Both the position numbers and the translations under genes were made by a program. The notes under the pieces were generated by a model, which made no database searches, was not told the DNA's origin, and saw only the letters and a list, made by a program, of their open reading frames with translations. A stretch of 64,000 nucleotides of DNA. Source: Pseudomonadota bacterium (GTDB lineage: Bacteria > Pseudomonadota > Alphaproteobacteria > Rhizobiales > Rhizobiaceae). Location of the stretch: the NCBI GenBank assembly GCA_023451735.1, contig JAEXYH010000067.1:59317-123316 (forward strand). Direction: 5' to 3'. Position 1 is the first letter of the stretch. Each line of letters starts with the position of its first letter. Positions 18,000 to 27,143 of this stretch are shown here, piece after piece.

Positions 18000-18773
18000 A
18001 TGGATCTCGGACTCGAAGGTAAGGTCGCGCTCGTCACCGGTGGCACTGCCGGTATCGGTCTTTCGATCGCCCGCAAACTATCGGAGGAAGGTGCCGAGGT
18101 TGTAATTTGCGGGCGCGAAAAGATGAAGCTTGCTCGTATTGCTGAAGAAATCGACATCCGCGGGATACTTGCGGACGTCACCACCGCGGAAGGCGCCCGC
18201 AAACTGCATCAGGCGCTTCCGAAGGTCGATATCCTCGTCAACAATCTCGGTATCTACGAGTCGAAGCGCTTTGAAGACATTTCGGACGATGACTGGCTGC
18301 GCCTGTTTAATGTCAATGTCCTTTCGGGAGCCCGGTTGTCCCGCCTATACTTCCCCGGAATGGTGGAAGACGGATGGGGCCGGATCATCTTCATCGCAAG
18401 CGATTCCGCGCTCGTCGTCCCGCCGGACATGATCCACTACGGGACCACGAAAACCGCCCAACTCGCCATATCGCGAGGGCTGGCAGCCGCGAGCAAAGGC
18501 ACGGGGGTAACGGTCAATTCGGTGTTGGCCGGAACGACGAGATCCGAGGGCATTGAAGGGTTTCTCCGAAGCGTCGCAACAGATCCGCACGCGCCTCTTC
18601 CGACGATCGAGCGGGAATTCTTCGCCAAAGACCGGCCTAGCTCCCTCATCCAGAGGATGATCGACCCGGACGAGATTGCAAACCTTGTCGCGTACGTCGC
18701 GAGCCCTCTGTCTTCTGCTACAAACGGAGCAGCTCTAAGAGTAGATGGTGGTATTGTGCCGACTATCGCGTGA
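18000..18773 (+). CDS. Short-chain dehydrogenase/reductase
   Basis: I start this at ATG 18000, giving 257 residues and an N-terminus MDLGLEGKVALVTGG that is standard for classical SDRs; the open frame extends 53 codons further but without SDR character. The cofactor motif TGGTAGIG, the NNLG segment in ILVNNLGIYESKRF, a Ser before the catalytic YGTTK (DMIHYGTTKTAQL), and the C-terminal NGAALRVDGGI are all present. The substrate is unknown. It is followed on the same strand by a secreted alpha/beta hydrolase gene. Confidence 0.88.
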   Translation: MDLGLEGKVALVTGGTAGIGLSIARKLSEEGAEVVICGREKMKLARIAEEIDIRGILADVTTAEGARKLHQALPKVDILVNNLGIYESKRFEDISDDDWLRLFNVNVLSGARLSRLYFPGMVEDGWGRIIFIASDSALVVPPDMIHYGTTKTAQLAISRGLAAASKGTGVTVNSVLAGTTRSEGIEGFLRSVATDPHAPLPTIEREFFAKDRPSSLIQRMIDPDEIANLVAYVASPLSSATNGAALRVDGGIVPTIA

Positions 18774-18912
18774 CCGCAGGAGGTGGCCAAACGCTCCCGG
18801 GATAGACGGGTACTCCCAATACCTATTCTTGAGGATATGACTTCCGCGCCCATCGGACAGCAGATCGGAACGATAGGACCTCATAGGCTCCTCCCGTCAA
18901 CTCAGACAGGAG

Positions 18913-19923
18913 ATGGTGATGACCGGCAATATCGATTTCTCAGGCGTGATCGGGCGACGCGAATTAGGTTTGCTTTCAGCCCTTGCGGTCGCGGCCGGAG
19001 CCGTTGGGACGGCTATTACGGGCGTCAGCAGCGCCGAGGCGAAGCAGGCCAAATCAGATACGTCGCCCGCGCGCACCAGTGGCGTCACCGATGCAATCGT
19101 GACGAAAGACGGCGTCACGATCTATTTCAAGGACTGGGGCCCAAAGAAGGGACCTATCGTCACATTGAGCCACGGCTGGCCGCTGAGTTCGGATAGCTGG
19201 GAGAACCTGGCGTTCTTCCTTGCCGAACGGGGCTTTCGCGTCGTCGCCCACGACCGTCGGGGACATGGTCGTTCCAGCCAGGCGTGGGAGGGCAACGACA
19301 TGGATCACTACGCCGACGACTTGGCGTCGGTGATCGACACCTTGCGGCTGGATCGGGTCTCGATGTTCGGCTTCTCGACTGGAGGAGGCGAGGTCGCGCG
19401 CTATGTTGGACGACACGGGACATCAAAGATCGCGCGGCTTGGCCTGATCTCCGCTGTGCCTCCGATTATGGTCAAGACCGACTTCAATCCGAACGGTCTA
19501 CCGATCAGCGTCTTCGACGACATTCGTAAAGGCATGATCGCCGACCGGTCGAAGATCTTCAAGGACATTCCAAGCGGGCCGTTCTACGGCTTCAACCGTC
19601 CCGGAAAAACGGTCAACCAAGCCATGGTCGATTACTGGTGGCTGCAAGGTATGCAGGGCGGCTTTAAAAATACCTATGACTCCGTGAAGGCTTTTTCCGA
19701 GACGGATTTCCGGGAGGACCTCAAGAAGTTCAATCGCCCAACTCTGATTATTCACGGAGCAGACGATCAGATCGTTCCAATCAATCGTGCCGGCCGGGCG
19801 TCCAAGGAAATCGTCACCCATGCCTTGCTGAAGGTTTACGACGGTGCGCCACACGGCCTGATCGAGACGCACAAGGACCAATTCCACAAAGACATGTTGG
19901 AATTTCTGTCTACGTCGATCTGA
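18913..19923 (+). CDS. Exported alpha/beta hydrolase (non-heme chloroperoxidase-like)
   Basis: The 336-residue product has a twin-arginine-like leader (GRRELGLLSALAVAAGAVGTA, cleavage probably after SSAEA), so it is predicted to act in the periplasm. The catalytic domain shows HGWPLSSDSWE (oxyanion region), the nucleophile elbow FGFSTGGGEVARY, an acid in HGADDQIVP and the histidine in GAPHGLIETHKD. These are typical of the perhydrolase/non-heme haloperoxidase group. The natural substrate is unknown. The downstream AhpD-like gene is on the same strand 50 bases later. Confidence 0.85.
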   Translation: MVMTGNIDFSGVIGRRELGLLSALAVAAGAVGTAITGVSSAEAKQAKSDTSPARTSGVTDAIVTKDGVTIYFKDWGPKKGPIVTLSHGWPLSSDSWENLAFFLAERGFRVVAHDRRGHGRSSQAWEGNDMDHYADDLASVIDTLRLDRVSMFGFSTGGGEVARYVGRHGTSKIARLGLISAVPPIMVKTDFNPNGLPISVFDDIRKGMIADRSKIFKDIPSGPFYGFNRPGKTVNQAMVDYWWLQGMQGGFKNTYDSVKAFSETDFREDLKKFNRPTLIIHGADDQIVPINRAGRASKEIVTHALLKVYDGAPHGLIETHKDQFHKDMLEFLSTSI

Positions 19924-19972
19924 AGCACCACTGCATTAAAGTCTCCCAGTCGATCGTCAAGAGGATAACAGA

Positions 19973-20440
19973 ATGAGCGCCCGCATCGCGAACCCGTTCC
20001 TGCATGCAGGATCAAGTTTCAAGGCCGCGATAGCTCTGGAAAAGAGCTTTTCGGAAAGCACGATTGAACCCGTCATTCTCGACCTGGTTCGTCTACGTGC
20101 TTCGCAGATCAATGGGTGCGCCTACTGCATCCATATGCATGTTACCGATCTCAAAAAACTGGGCGAAGAAGGGATGCGCCTGCATCTGCTGGATGGATGG
20201 CGTGAATCGTCGCTGTACACTCCGCGGGAGCGGGCTGCGCTGGCGTGGACCGACGCACTGACCAGACTCACGGAGACGCATGCTCCGGACGCCGACTACG
20301 AACTGTTGAAGTCGGAATTCACGGAAGAAGAACAGGTTGTCCTGACACTGGCGATCGGCACGATCAACATGTGGAATCGGATGAACGTCGGCTTCAGGTC
20401 TCTTCATCCCTCTGTCGAACTTCAAAAGAAATCCGCCTGA
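19973..20440 (+). CDS. Carboxymuconolactone decarboxylase/AhpD-like protein
   Basis: The 155-residue protein is of the CMD/AhpD superfamily. The active-site motif is visible in LRASQINGCAYCIHMHVTDLKKLG, a CxxC followed by HxH, as in alkylhydroperoxidase AhpD-like proteins. A Cys-relay peroxidase activity is therefore plausible. It follows the exported hydrolase gene and precedes a strong terminator, so the two genes probably form a transcript. It is related to the protein encoded at 57335-57784, which has the same motif. Confidence 0.85.
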   Translation: MSARIANPFLHAGSSFKAAIALEKSFSESTIEPVILDLVRLRASQINGCAYCIHMHVTDLKKLGEEGMRLHLLDGWRESSLYTPRERAALAWTDALTRLTETHAPDADYELLKSEFTEEEQVVLTLAIGTINMWNRMNVGFRSLHPSVELQKKSA

Positions 20441-20475
20441 TCGCTTCCTGACAGGACCCACTTTCCTCCCCGACT

Positions 20476-20502
20476 TCCGAAGCCTTTTCCCTCGGCTTCG
20501 GA
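20476..20502 (+). terminator. Hairpin downstream of the AhpD-like gene
   Basis: TCCGAAGCC pairs exactly with GGCTTCGGA across a short pyrimidine-rich loop, giving a 9-bp hairpin. It lies 36 bases after the AhpD-like stop and immediately before the stronger terminator. Without its own T run it may be a processing or accessory termination element. Confidence 0.55.
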
Positions 20503-20503
20503 C

Positions 20504-20563
20504 GTAGATGGCCTCTCCCGGCACCCCCGTCGCGCAAATGGAGAGGCCATCTACACCTTTTTT
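20504..20563 (+). terminator. Strong intrinsic terminator
   Basis: GTAGATGGCCTCTCC (20504-20518) pairs perfectly with GGAGAGGCCATCTAC (20540-20554), a 15-bp stem, followed by six T residues at 20558-20563. This would end transcription of the hydrolase/AhpD-like genes. The rest of the 364-base gap (20441-20804) before the efflux genes holds no gene that I can support. Confidence 0.88.
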
Positions 20564-20804
20564 GATCAGCCGTTGCCGCATTAATCCGCGGCCTCCATGC
20601 TCGATCAGAAACGAACGGCTCATTCCAAGAATCGCGAGGGCTCGATGAGCGTTCTGCCCCGACTGGCAGAAAAGCTCAATCTCACCGATCACCCTATGCT
20701 TCGGTATAGAGATCAGTGCCGAAAGTGTAGCGATGGGCTGTTCACGTAGAATGGCGGCGAGATGGCTTTCGTCGCACCCTGCATTGAAAATCAGGGAAAA
20801 ATCC

Positions 20805-21956
20805 ATGGACGAAACAGTTCAACAGATTCCGCGCATAGGTCAGCCCGGCCCTTCGGCCAATCCTCCACCCGCGCCTCAAAGCGTCGCCTCGGATTCGGCC
20901 GCCCGTTGGCGCCTAATCGCGCCAGCCGTTGCGGTCATCGCGGCGCTCGGTTGCGTCGCTCTTGCGACCCTTCGCTGGGACGACTGGATAGCGAGTACTC
21001 CGGTCCAACGCACAGACGACGCGTACGTCCGCGCTCAGATCACATTGCTAAGCAGCCGGGTCGCTGCGGCAGTAAAAACCGTGGCGGTGGACGATTTTCA
21101 GCGGGTGAAGGCCGGTGATCTCTTGCTTGAGATCGATCCAGCCGACTACCTCGCGCAGGTGGCCCAGGCAGAAGCTTCAGTGAGCGCTGCAAGAGCCGGA
21201 CTAGACAATCTGGCGAACCAGATCGAATTGCAGCAGGCGATGATCATGCAGGCTGACGCGCAGATCATATCCATTACGGCGCTTGAGACGCAGGCCGAGC
21301 AAGAAGAAGAACGGCAGGGAGCACTGGTCAAGACGCAGTCTGGCACGTTGCAGAAGTTTCAACAGGCAACGGCCGCGTATGACAAGGCGAAGGCCGACCA
21401 TAAGGCGAGCGAAGCATTCGCAGCCGCGCAACGTCGACAGTTGATCGTTCTTGAAGGCACTCGAGCACAGAGAGCAGCAGAGCTTAGGGCCGCGGAGGCC
21501 ACCCGCGACGCCGCAAAACTGCGGCTAAGCTACACGCGTGTAACTGCGCCATTCGACGGGGTCGTTAGCGAGCGCAAGGTGCAGGCTGGCGATTATGTGA
21601 ACATCGGTTCGAATCTCATTAGCGTTGTTCCTCTTCCGAACGTTTATGTCATCGCGAACTACAAAGAGACGCAACTCCGACGCGTCCTTCCCGGGCAGAA
21701 GGTCGAGGTGACGGCGGATACATTCAGAGGTGAAACGCTTCTCGGGCGCGTTGAGAGAGTTTCGCCAGCCAGCGGATCGCAATTTGCGCTGCTGCCGCCA
21801 GACAATGCGACAGGAAATTTCACCAAGGTCGTGCAGCGCATTCCGGTGCGCATTCAGTTCGAGCGGGGCCAACCATTGCTTGAAAAGCTCCGACCTGGAA
21901 TGTCGGTGACGACGCGTATCCATACGGACGAGGGTGCGGCCGATGGCGCAAAATAG
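20805..21956 (+). CDS. HlyD/EmrA-type membrane fusion protein
   Basis: With the ATG at 20805 the product is 383 residues; an upstream in-frame start at 20733 would add 24 residues without the usual character. There is one N-terminal membrane helix (about 37-57, IAPAVAVIAALGCVALATL), a lipoyl-like part with RTDDAYVRAQITLLSSRVAAAVKTV, a long coiled-coil region from about 120 to 240 rich in Ala/Gln, and the second lipoyl half VTAPFDGVVSERKVQAGDYV. It links the inner-membrane pump encoded next with an outer-membrane channel. Confidence 0.9.
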   Translation: MDETVQQIPRIGQPGPSANPPPAPQSVASDSAARWRLIAPAVAVIAALGCVALATLRWDDWIASTPVQRTDDAYVRAQITLLSSRVAAAVKTVAVDDFQRVKAGDLLLEIDPADYLAQVAQAEASVSAARAGLDNLANQIELQQAMIMQADAQIISITALETQAEQEEERQGALVKTQSGTLQKFQQATAAYDKAKADHKASEAFAAAQRRQLIVLEGTRAQRAAELRAAEATRDAAKLRLSYTRVTAPFDGVVSERKVQAGDYVNIGSNLISVVPLPNVYVIANYKETQLRRVLPGQKVEVTADTFRGETLLGRVERVSPASGSQFALLPPDNATGNFTKVVQRIPVRIQFERGQPLLEKLRPGMSVTTRIHTDEGAADGAK

Positions 21957-23520
21957 CGCAGTCCTAGGAGGGCCGATTTCGATCGGAGCCCGTGCGCCAC
22001 GACCTATCTTCGCGGTTGGCGCCGTGCTTCTGGGGGCTTTTCTATCCAGTTTCGACAGTAGGCTGCTGACGATAGCGCTTCCGGACCTGAAGGGCATTCA
22101 GTCTCTAGGCTTCGACGAAGCTTCCTGGCTGATGACGGCGACATCGGCAGCTCAACTGTTGGTAGCGCCGGCGGTGGCGTGGCTTGCGACCCTCTTCGGA
22201 CTACGTCGAATCCTGATCTTCCCGAGCCTGCTGTACGCGCTCTTATCAGTGCTCGTGCCGTTCGCGAACGAATACAGTACCCTCGCAATTCTATCTGTTA
22301 CCCGCGGGTTGTTGCTCGGTGTTTTCGTGCCAGCAACCATCATGATAATCTTCCGCAATCTACCGATGAAATGGTGGCTCGTTGCCATCGCCATCTATGC
22401 GGGCCGCGTTGGTTTTAGCGTCAATCTTGGCGTATGGGCCGTGGGCCTCTACGTCGATCAGTTGGGTTGGCAATGGTTGTTCTGGCAGGACGCCGTGTTT
22501 GCGCCGTTGATGGCGCTATTCGCCTACCTGGGAACACCGCGGGAGCCAATCAACCGCGAGCTCGTCAAGAGCGGCGATTGGGGCGGAATGCTTTTGCTCG
22601 GAGCCGGAATGGCAATGATCTATGCAGGACTGGATCAGGGCAATCGGCTGGATTGGTTCAATTCCGGTATCGTCATCTCCCTGATCGTTGCCGGCATCGT
22701 ATTGATCGCATGCTTTTTCCTCAACGAGGCCGTTGTCGAGAACCCCTGGGCTGAGGCGAGCGTGGTTCTGTCCCGCAATATCGGCTTGGCGATTGCCTGC
22801 ATCCTTCTTTACTCATTGACCAGCCTGTCCAACGGACTGCTGACACCCAATTTTCTCGTCGCTGTCGCCGGCCTCCGCCCAGAGCAGATCGGCTGGCTGT
22901 TCCTGTTCTACGGCGCTTTGCCGATGCTCGTGTTCACTCCGGTCGCGATCTGGATGGCCAGACGGCTGGACTCGAGGGTCGTCATCGTCGTCGGTTTCAG
23001 TGCATTCTTTGCGGCGGCGCTTCTAGGTACGCACTTGACCCATCAGTGGACGGCGGAGAATTTCGTAGCGATCACTCTTCTCCAATCGGTAGGACAGTCC
23101 GTCACACTTATCGGAATTATCGTGACTGCGCTGTCCAATGTCGATCCTAAGCGGGCGACGGCCTTCGCGGCCTACATTCAGTCAGTCCGGATCGGAGCGG
23201 CCGAAATCGGCAGCGCATTGATGGCAACTTGGTTGCGGATCAGGGAACAGACACATTCAAATTTGCTGGGTCTCAATATCACGCAGGGGGATCCGTACGT
23301 TATCGATGCGCTTTCGCGGCTTCAGAAGGGTTTCTCGCCGCATGATACCGGCTCGGCCGCGGCCAGGGGCGTAGCTACGCTGTCGCAGATGGTTCAACGG
23401 GAAGCCAATACGTTGGCTTACATCGACGGTTTCTGGCTTTCGGCGTGGTGCGCGATTGCAGCACTATTCGTAGCTGCGTGCATCCGCAGGGCGAAGCCCG
23501 GTCCATTCGTACCAAAATAA
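21943..23520 (+). CDS. DHA2-family MFS drug efflux pump (EmrB-like)
   Basis: The 525-residue protein begins MAQNSAVLGG at ATG 21943, overlapping the membrane fusion gene by 14 bases, so the pair is translationally coupled. Fourteen hydrophobic helices are visible, with FLSSFDSRLLTIALPDLKG in helix 1 and the conserved large central helices, as expected of DHA2 pumps. EmrAB-like systems expel hydrophobic toxins and uncouplers through a tripartite channel. No TolC-like gene is present here, so an outer-membrane partner must be elsewhere. Confidence 0.9.
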   Translation: MAQNSAVLGGPISIGARAPRPIFAVGAVLLGAFLSSFDSRLLTIALPDLKGIQSLGFDEASWLMTATSAAQLLVAPAVAWLATLFGLRRILIFPSLLYALLSVLVPFANEYSTLAILSVTRGLLLGVFVPATIMIIFRNLPMKWWLVAIAIYAGRVGFSVNLGVWAVGLYVDQLGWQWLFWQDAVFAPLMALFAYLGTPREPINRELVKSGDWGGMLLLGAGMAMIYAGLDQGNRLDWFNSGIVISLIVAGIVLIACFFLNEAVVENPWAEASVVLSRNIGLAIACILLYSLTSLSNGLLTPNFLVAVAGLRPEQIGWLFLFYGALPMLVFTPVAIWMARRLDSRVVIVVGFSAFFAAALLGTHLTHQWTAENFVAITLLQSVGQSVTLIGIIVTALSNVDPKRATAFAAYIQSVRIGAAEIGSALMATWLRIREQTHSNLLGLNITQGDPYVIDALSRLQKGFSPHDTGSAAARGVATLSQMVQREANTLAYIDGFWLSAWCAIAALFVAACIRRAKPGPFVPK

Positions 23521-23604
23521 GAGCGTGCCTTACGGAGCAGCGTTCGTAGGGCTGGATAGATCCGTCTTCTGCCACTGATCAGACGACTGCCCGTCCAGTG
23601 CGGT

Positions 23605-24798
23605 TTACACCGCCCCGTCCATGGCGGAGCGAAGACTCGTCTTCTCCGCAAACCTCTTCGCTGAGCCGAAGGCGTAGATTATCAACGCTACAGCCACGAA
23701 AGTGCCTCCGATGGAGGCTGCGACGAGCCAATGGAAGCCGGCGCCGTAGATGAAGGCGCCTGCCAGTGGTCCGCAGGAAAGACCGAACTTGGAAGCGAAG
23801 CCGCTGAGGGCCGCGGCTTCCCCCGAAGAGTCGAATTCGGCAATCAGCGCATACAAAAGTGGGATGGCACAAGACATGGCGAAGTAGGAGCCGATTACGG
23901 CTACCGCGTACAGAACTGGATCCGATCCATGGAAAAGAAGGAATTTCACGCATGCTGTCGCGACAAGTCCTCCCAGCGCGATCGCCATTTTGCTGTACCG
24001 TCTCGTGAGCAGCAGCATTGCGAAGGAGCCAAAAGCACCGGCGAACAATCCTCCACCTACCAAGAGCCCGGCAAAGTCGGCGGAATGGCCAAGTTGTCGA
24101 CCGATGCCGATGAGAAACGCTCCGAGACCGATATTACAGGCTTGGAAGACAAAAAGGCCGCAGGACGCAGCGATAATGCCGCGGCTGCGGCCCCGCCACG
24201 CGGCGAAAGGATTTGAAAAAGCGCCGACCGCGGCCGTTCGAATTGGTAAATCAGGAAGCGTGGCGACAGATGTCATCGCGAGCAGGCTGAATGCTCCGGT
24301 GATCATGAAGATCGTGCCAGCTCCAAGATAGTGGCCCAGCGCAGTTGAAAGCGCGACACCGATGCCGGCGAATCCGAAATGTAGGATGAAGAGGATTCCG
24401 AAGGCTTTGCTGCGCGACGCTGTCCGGGCGATAAGGCCGTATGACAAGCCTACTAAAAGTCCGCCAGCAAGGCCGTGAACGATTCTGACGATCAAAAGAG
24501 AGTGGAAGTCTCTCAGAATCGAGGAGGCCGCGTCGCAGATGATGAGTGCTGTCAAAAGAACGGCCGAGGCGGCACGCCAAGGTAGCCGCCTTAGCACGAC
24601 GACCGCAAGCAGTGCGCTTACCGTCGAAGCGTAGCCGTTCGCTGATGCGACGGCTCCGGCCTGCTGTGGTGTCAGACCGACATCTCCCGACAGCGCCGCG
24701 ATCATCGCAGGCAAGACGTCGATGTAGAGCGGGCCGGCAAGCGCCAGCAGCGATAGTTGGAGATAGAGCGTGAGCCCGCCGTGTGCGCTTGCATTCAT
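23605..24798 (-). CDS. MFS transporter, 12 helices
   Basis: The 397-residue product has about 12 hydrophobic segments and a short loop 2-3 region. It opens MNASAHGGLTLYLQLSLLALAGPLYIDVLPAM. Features such as VHGLAGGLLVGLSYGLIARTA are general MFS character. I see no signature that fixes the substrate. It lies at the end of a minus-strand run with a cupin, an NmrA-like reductase and a FixJ-type regulator, so it may export or import a compound handled by that group. Confidence 0.8.
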   Translation of the reverse strand: MNASAHGGLTLYLQLSLLALAGPLYIDVLPAMIAALSGDVGLTPQQAGAVASANGYASTVSALLAVVVLRRLPWRAASAVLLTALIICDAASSILRDFHSLLIVRIVHGLAGGLLVGLSYGLIARTASRSKAFGILFILHFGFAGIGVALSTALGHYLGAGTIFMITGAFSLLAMTSVATLPDLPIRTAAVGAFSNPFAAWRGRSRGIIAASCGLFVFQACNIGLGAFLIGIGRQLGHSADFAGLLVGGGLFAGAFGSFAMLLLTRRYSKMAIALGGLVATACVKFLLFHGSDPVLYAVAVIGSYFAMSCAIPLLYALIAEFDSSGEAAALSGFASKFGLSCGPLAGAFIYGAGFHWLVAASIGGTFVAVALIIYAFGSAKRFAEKTSLRSAMDGAV

Positions 24799-24918
24799 CG
24801 TCTTTCCCCCAATCCGAGCGTCGTTGCTCGTTGTACCGCATCATCCTCGGTTGTCGACATGAGTCGGCCGACCATGCACACGAGATGCAAGGCCGGCCCA
24901 AAATCAAAGAGCAAGAGC

Positions 24919-25341
24919 CTACTTTATCGGGGTTGTCAGCTCTGTATCGTTGGTGTCCACGACGAAGACAGCCAGCAACTTCGCAGGCTCGGTATCGCTG
25001 GCATTGGCGCTGATGCCGTGATGATCGCCGGGTCGCTCGGCGAAGTTGTCGCCCTTCTTGAAGACCCGGATCTCTCCGCCATTCACTTGGCTCTTGATCG
25101 CACCTTCAAGAACGGTAGCGTAGATAAATGCGGATTTGGCGTGCGTGTGTGCGGGTGACGACCCGCCGGGGCCGTATTCGACGAGTACGCCCTTCATGCT
25201 TTTGCCCGGAATGTTCGGAATAGGCTGATCGAACACTACCGAAATCTTTGCGGTGGCGCTCTGGTGCTGATGGCCTTGAGCGAACGGGGAAGATGCGGAA
25301 ACCAGAAGTAAAGCCAGGGACAAGGCACAAGTCTTCAACAT
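24919..25341 (-). CDS. Secreted cupin-domain protein
   Basis: I start at ATG 25341 because GAAGGA lies eight bases upstream and the 140-residue product then begins MLKTCALSLALLLVSASSPFAQG, a Sec signal peptide. The mature part is a single cupin: PAHTHAKSAFIYATVLEGAIKSQVNGG supplies two histidines and a Glu-like position of motif 1, and GDNFAERPGDHHGISANASD supplies motif 2. It probably binds a metal in the periplasm, but no reaction can be assigned. The upstream NmrA-like gene ends 38 bases before it. Confidence 0.83.
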   Translation of the reverse strand: MLKTCALSLALLLVSASSPFAQGHQHQSATAKISVVFDQPIPNIPGKSMKGVLVEYGPGGSSPAHTHAKSAFIYATVLEGAIKSQVNGGEIRVFKKGDNFAERPGDHHGISANASDTEPAKLLAVFVVDTNDTELTTPIK

Positions 25342-25379
25342 GGGTGTTTTCCTTCGAACGTCAGATTCGACGCGATCAA

Positions 25380-26123
25380 TCAGGAGCGTGAAAGCCACGT
25401 ATTCAGATGTGTAGCGCCAATTAAGGATGGGCCGATTGGTGTGAGAGACTGATCGTTCAGTTCCGAACCGTAATACTTCGCTGCCTGATCTCCGATGACA
25501 TTGCGGTCATCACCGGAAGACCGGAGCCGACGAGCAATGAATTCGTTGAACGGCGCATTTTCCGGACCAGCGATCTCGATCGTACCGTTGACTGGGGCGC
25601 CGGTCGCAATCTTCGCGAGTTCGGCAGCCACATCGTCGGCAGCGATGGGTTGAAACGAAGCGGTGGGGACGACGATCCTGTCACCGTTGGCTCCCAGATC
25701 GGCGATTGCTTGCAGGAATTCGAAGAACTGCGTCGCCCGAAGGATCGTGAATGGCACTGTGGAGGACTTGATCAGATCCTCCTGCGCCACCTTTGCACAG
25801 AAGTAGGAGTTGTCGGGAGAGCGTTCGGCGCCAACGATCGATAGCGCTACATGGTGCTTCACGCCGTTCGCGATCTCGGCGGCGATAATATTGCGCGTCG
25901 ATTTCTGGAAGAAATCAAGCACCGCGACTGGCTCCCACGAAGGGGCATTGGATACATCGACGACGACGTCAGCGTTGAAGAGCGCCTCGGCCAGCCCCTC
26001 TCTGGTGACCGTGTTTACGCCGGAACGCGGAGAGGCCGCGATTGCTTCATGGCCGAGCCGCGCCAAGATTTTGACCAACCGCGACCCAATCAAGCCAGAA
26101 CCGCCGATTACTACCACTTTCAT
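25380..26123 (-). CDS. NmrA-like NAD(P)-binding protein (atypical SDR)
   Basis: Starting at ATG 26123, the 247-residue product begins MKVVVIGGSGLIGSRLVKILA, a Rossmann GGxGxIG motif. The body follows the atypical SDR/NmrA pattern (NADVVVDVSNAPSWEP, SKVAQEDLIKSSTVPFTILRATQFFEF). Such proteins are NADPH-dependent reductases or redox sensors. The frame extends to 26189 but without SDR character. It is 38 bases from the response regulator gene on the same strand and probably shares its transcript. Confidence 0.85.
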   Translation of the reverse strand: MKVVVIGGSGLIGSRLVKILARLGHEAIAASPRSGVNTVTREGLAEALFNADVVVDVSNAPSWEPVAVLDFFQKSTRNIIAAEIANGVKHHVALSIVGAERSPDNSYFCAKVAQEDLIKSSTVPFTILRATQFFEFLQAIADLGANGDRIVVPTASFQPIAADDVAAELAKIATGAPVNGTIEIAGPENAPFNEFIARRLRSSGDDRNVIGDQAAKYYGSELNDQSLTPIGPSLIGATHLNTWLSRS

Positions 26124-26161
26124 TTGGATTTCCCGATCTAAGACTGGTCGGCGCCTTCCGC

Positions 26162-26929
26162 TCAAATGGAGCGGATCAGCGCTTCCCATTTACGAACGAC
26201 ATCTGCGATCGACTTCGCACCCATTTTTCGCATCATCGATCCGCGATGCAGCTTAACGGTGACTTCAGTGATCTCGAGTTCGTTGGCGATCTGCTTGTTG
26301 AGTGAGCCCGATACGACCAGCTTCAAGACCTGTTGTTCGCGCCGGCTCAGGCTTTCGAAACGTTTCTTCAGATCGCCGAGAGCAGCTTGGTCCTTGCGCT
26401 TCTCGGCATCCTTGGTGATTGCCGCGGAGACCGCATCCAACACCTCCTGGTCGTTGAGGGGTTTCGCGAGGAAGTCGATCGCGCCAGCCTTCATTGCGTT
26501 GACCGCCATGGAGACGTTAGGCGTCACGGTCATGAGAATGACTGGAATTGTGCGGTGGAGCGCCTGAAGCTGAGACTGAAGGTAGATGCCGTTGGAGCCC
26601 GCAAGACGTACTTCGGAAATGACGCAGGCGTTGCGGTTGTCGTCGATTGCGGCGAGAAGTTCGGACGGTGAGGCGTACCATTTGGTTTCCAGGCCGGCTT
26701 CGTCGAGTATCGCGGCGAGTTTTCTCGCAGAGAAGACGTCGTGATCGCAGATGTAGACAAGGGGGGGCTTCTCCCCGGTCGTCCGCGCCTTCGCTCGGTC
26801 GCCGGCGGATGCCGACATGACGTTGGCTCGACGGGCAAGGTCACGAGCGTTGGTGCTATAATCGCCGCTCGTCGACGGGTATGCGGTATAGGCGCGGTCC
26901 GTGCGGGCCGCTGCTTCCGACTGTTGCAT
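26162..26929 (-). CDS. FixJ/LuxR-type response regulator with Asp-to-Glu at the phosphorylation site
   Basis: The 255-residue product has a receiver domain (about 57-175) and a LuxR-type DNA-binding domain at the C-terminus (SLSRREQQVLKLVVSGSLNKQIANELEITEVTVKLHRGSMMRKM). The acidic pocket (YICDHD), the Thr in LMTVTP and the Lys in FLAKPL are kept. The phospho-acceptor position reads Glu106 in ACVISEVRLAG (codon GAA), where FixJ-like proteins have Asp. It could be permanently active or signal-independent. AAGGGG eight bases before the ATG supports this start. An N-terminal 55-residue extension is present. Confidence 0.85.
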   Translation of the reverse strand: MQQSEAAARTDRAYTAYPSTSGDYSTNARDLARRANVMSASAGDRAKARTTGEKPPLVYICDHDVFSARKLAAILDEAGLETKWYASPSELLAAIDDNRNACVISEVRLAGSNGIYLQSQLQALHRTIPVILMTVTPNVSMAVNAMKAGAIDFLAKPLNDQEVLDAVSAAITKDAEKRKDQAALGDLKKRFESLSRREQQVLKLVVSGSLNKQIANELEITEVTVKLHRGSMMRKMGAKSIADVVRKWEALIRSI

Positions 26930-26982
26930 TGATAAACCCCTTCACGTTGCACGATTCAGCAAGTGGATAGTCCATAGCGCCG

Positions 26983-27015
26983 ATTGAACCGTTAGCGGTG
27001 TCAATCAGTGTTAAA
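26983..27015. promoter_or_regulatory. Motif shared with the MHS-transporter promoter
   Basis: ATTGAACCGTTAG at 26983-26995 repeats, in the opposite orientation, the 13-mer at 10105-10117. The next 20 bases keep the same purine/pyrimidine order (for example GYGRYGYC). It lies 54 bases before the FixJ-type regulator and about 150 bases before the divergent SDR gene. This could be a LuxR-family operator, possibly autoregulatory. Confidence 0.45.
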
Positions 27016-27143
27016 TGCTGGGTCGTCCGCGAATTAACGCGCCCCGCATGGGATTGAGCGTCGGAGCCTTGCCGGTCCAATTGTTTGCGAGCGATCCAAT
27101 CCCTAGATGCGGCGCTCGGGGCTCTTGAAAGGATACAAATTCC

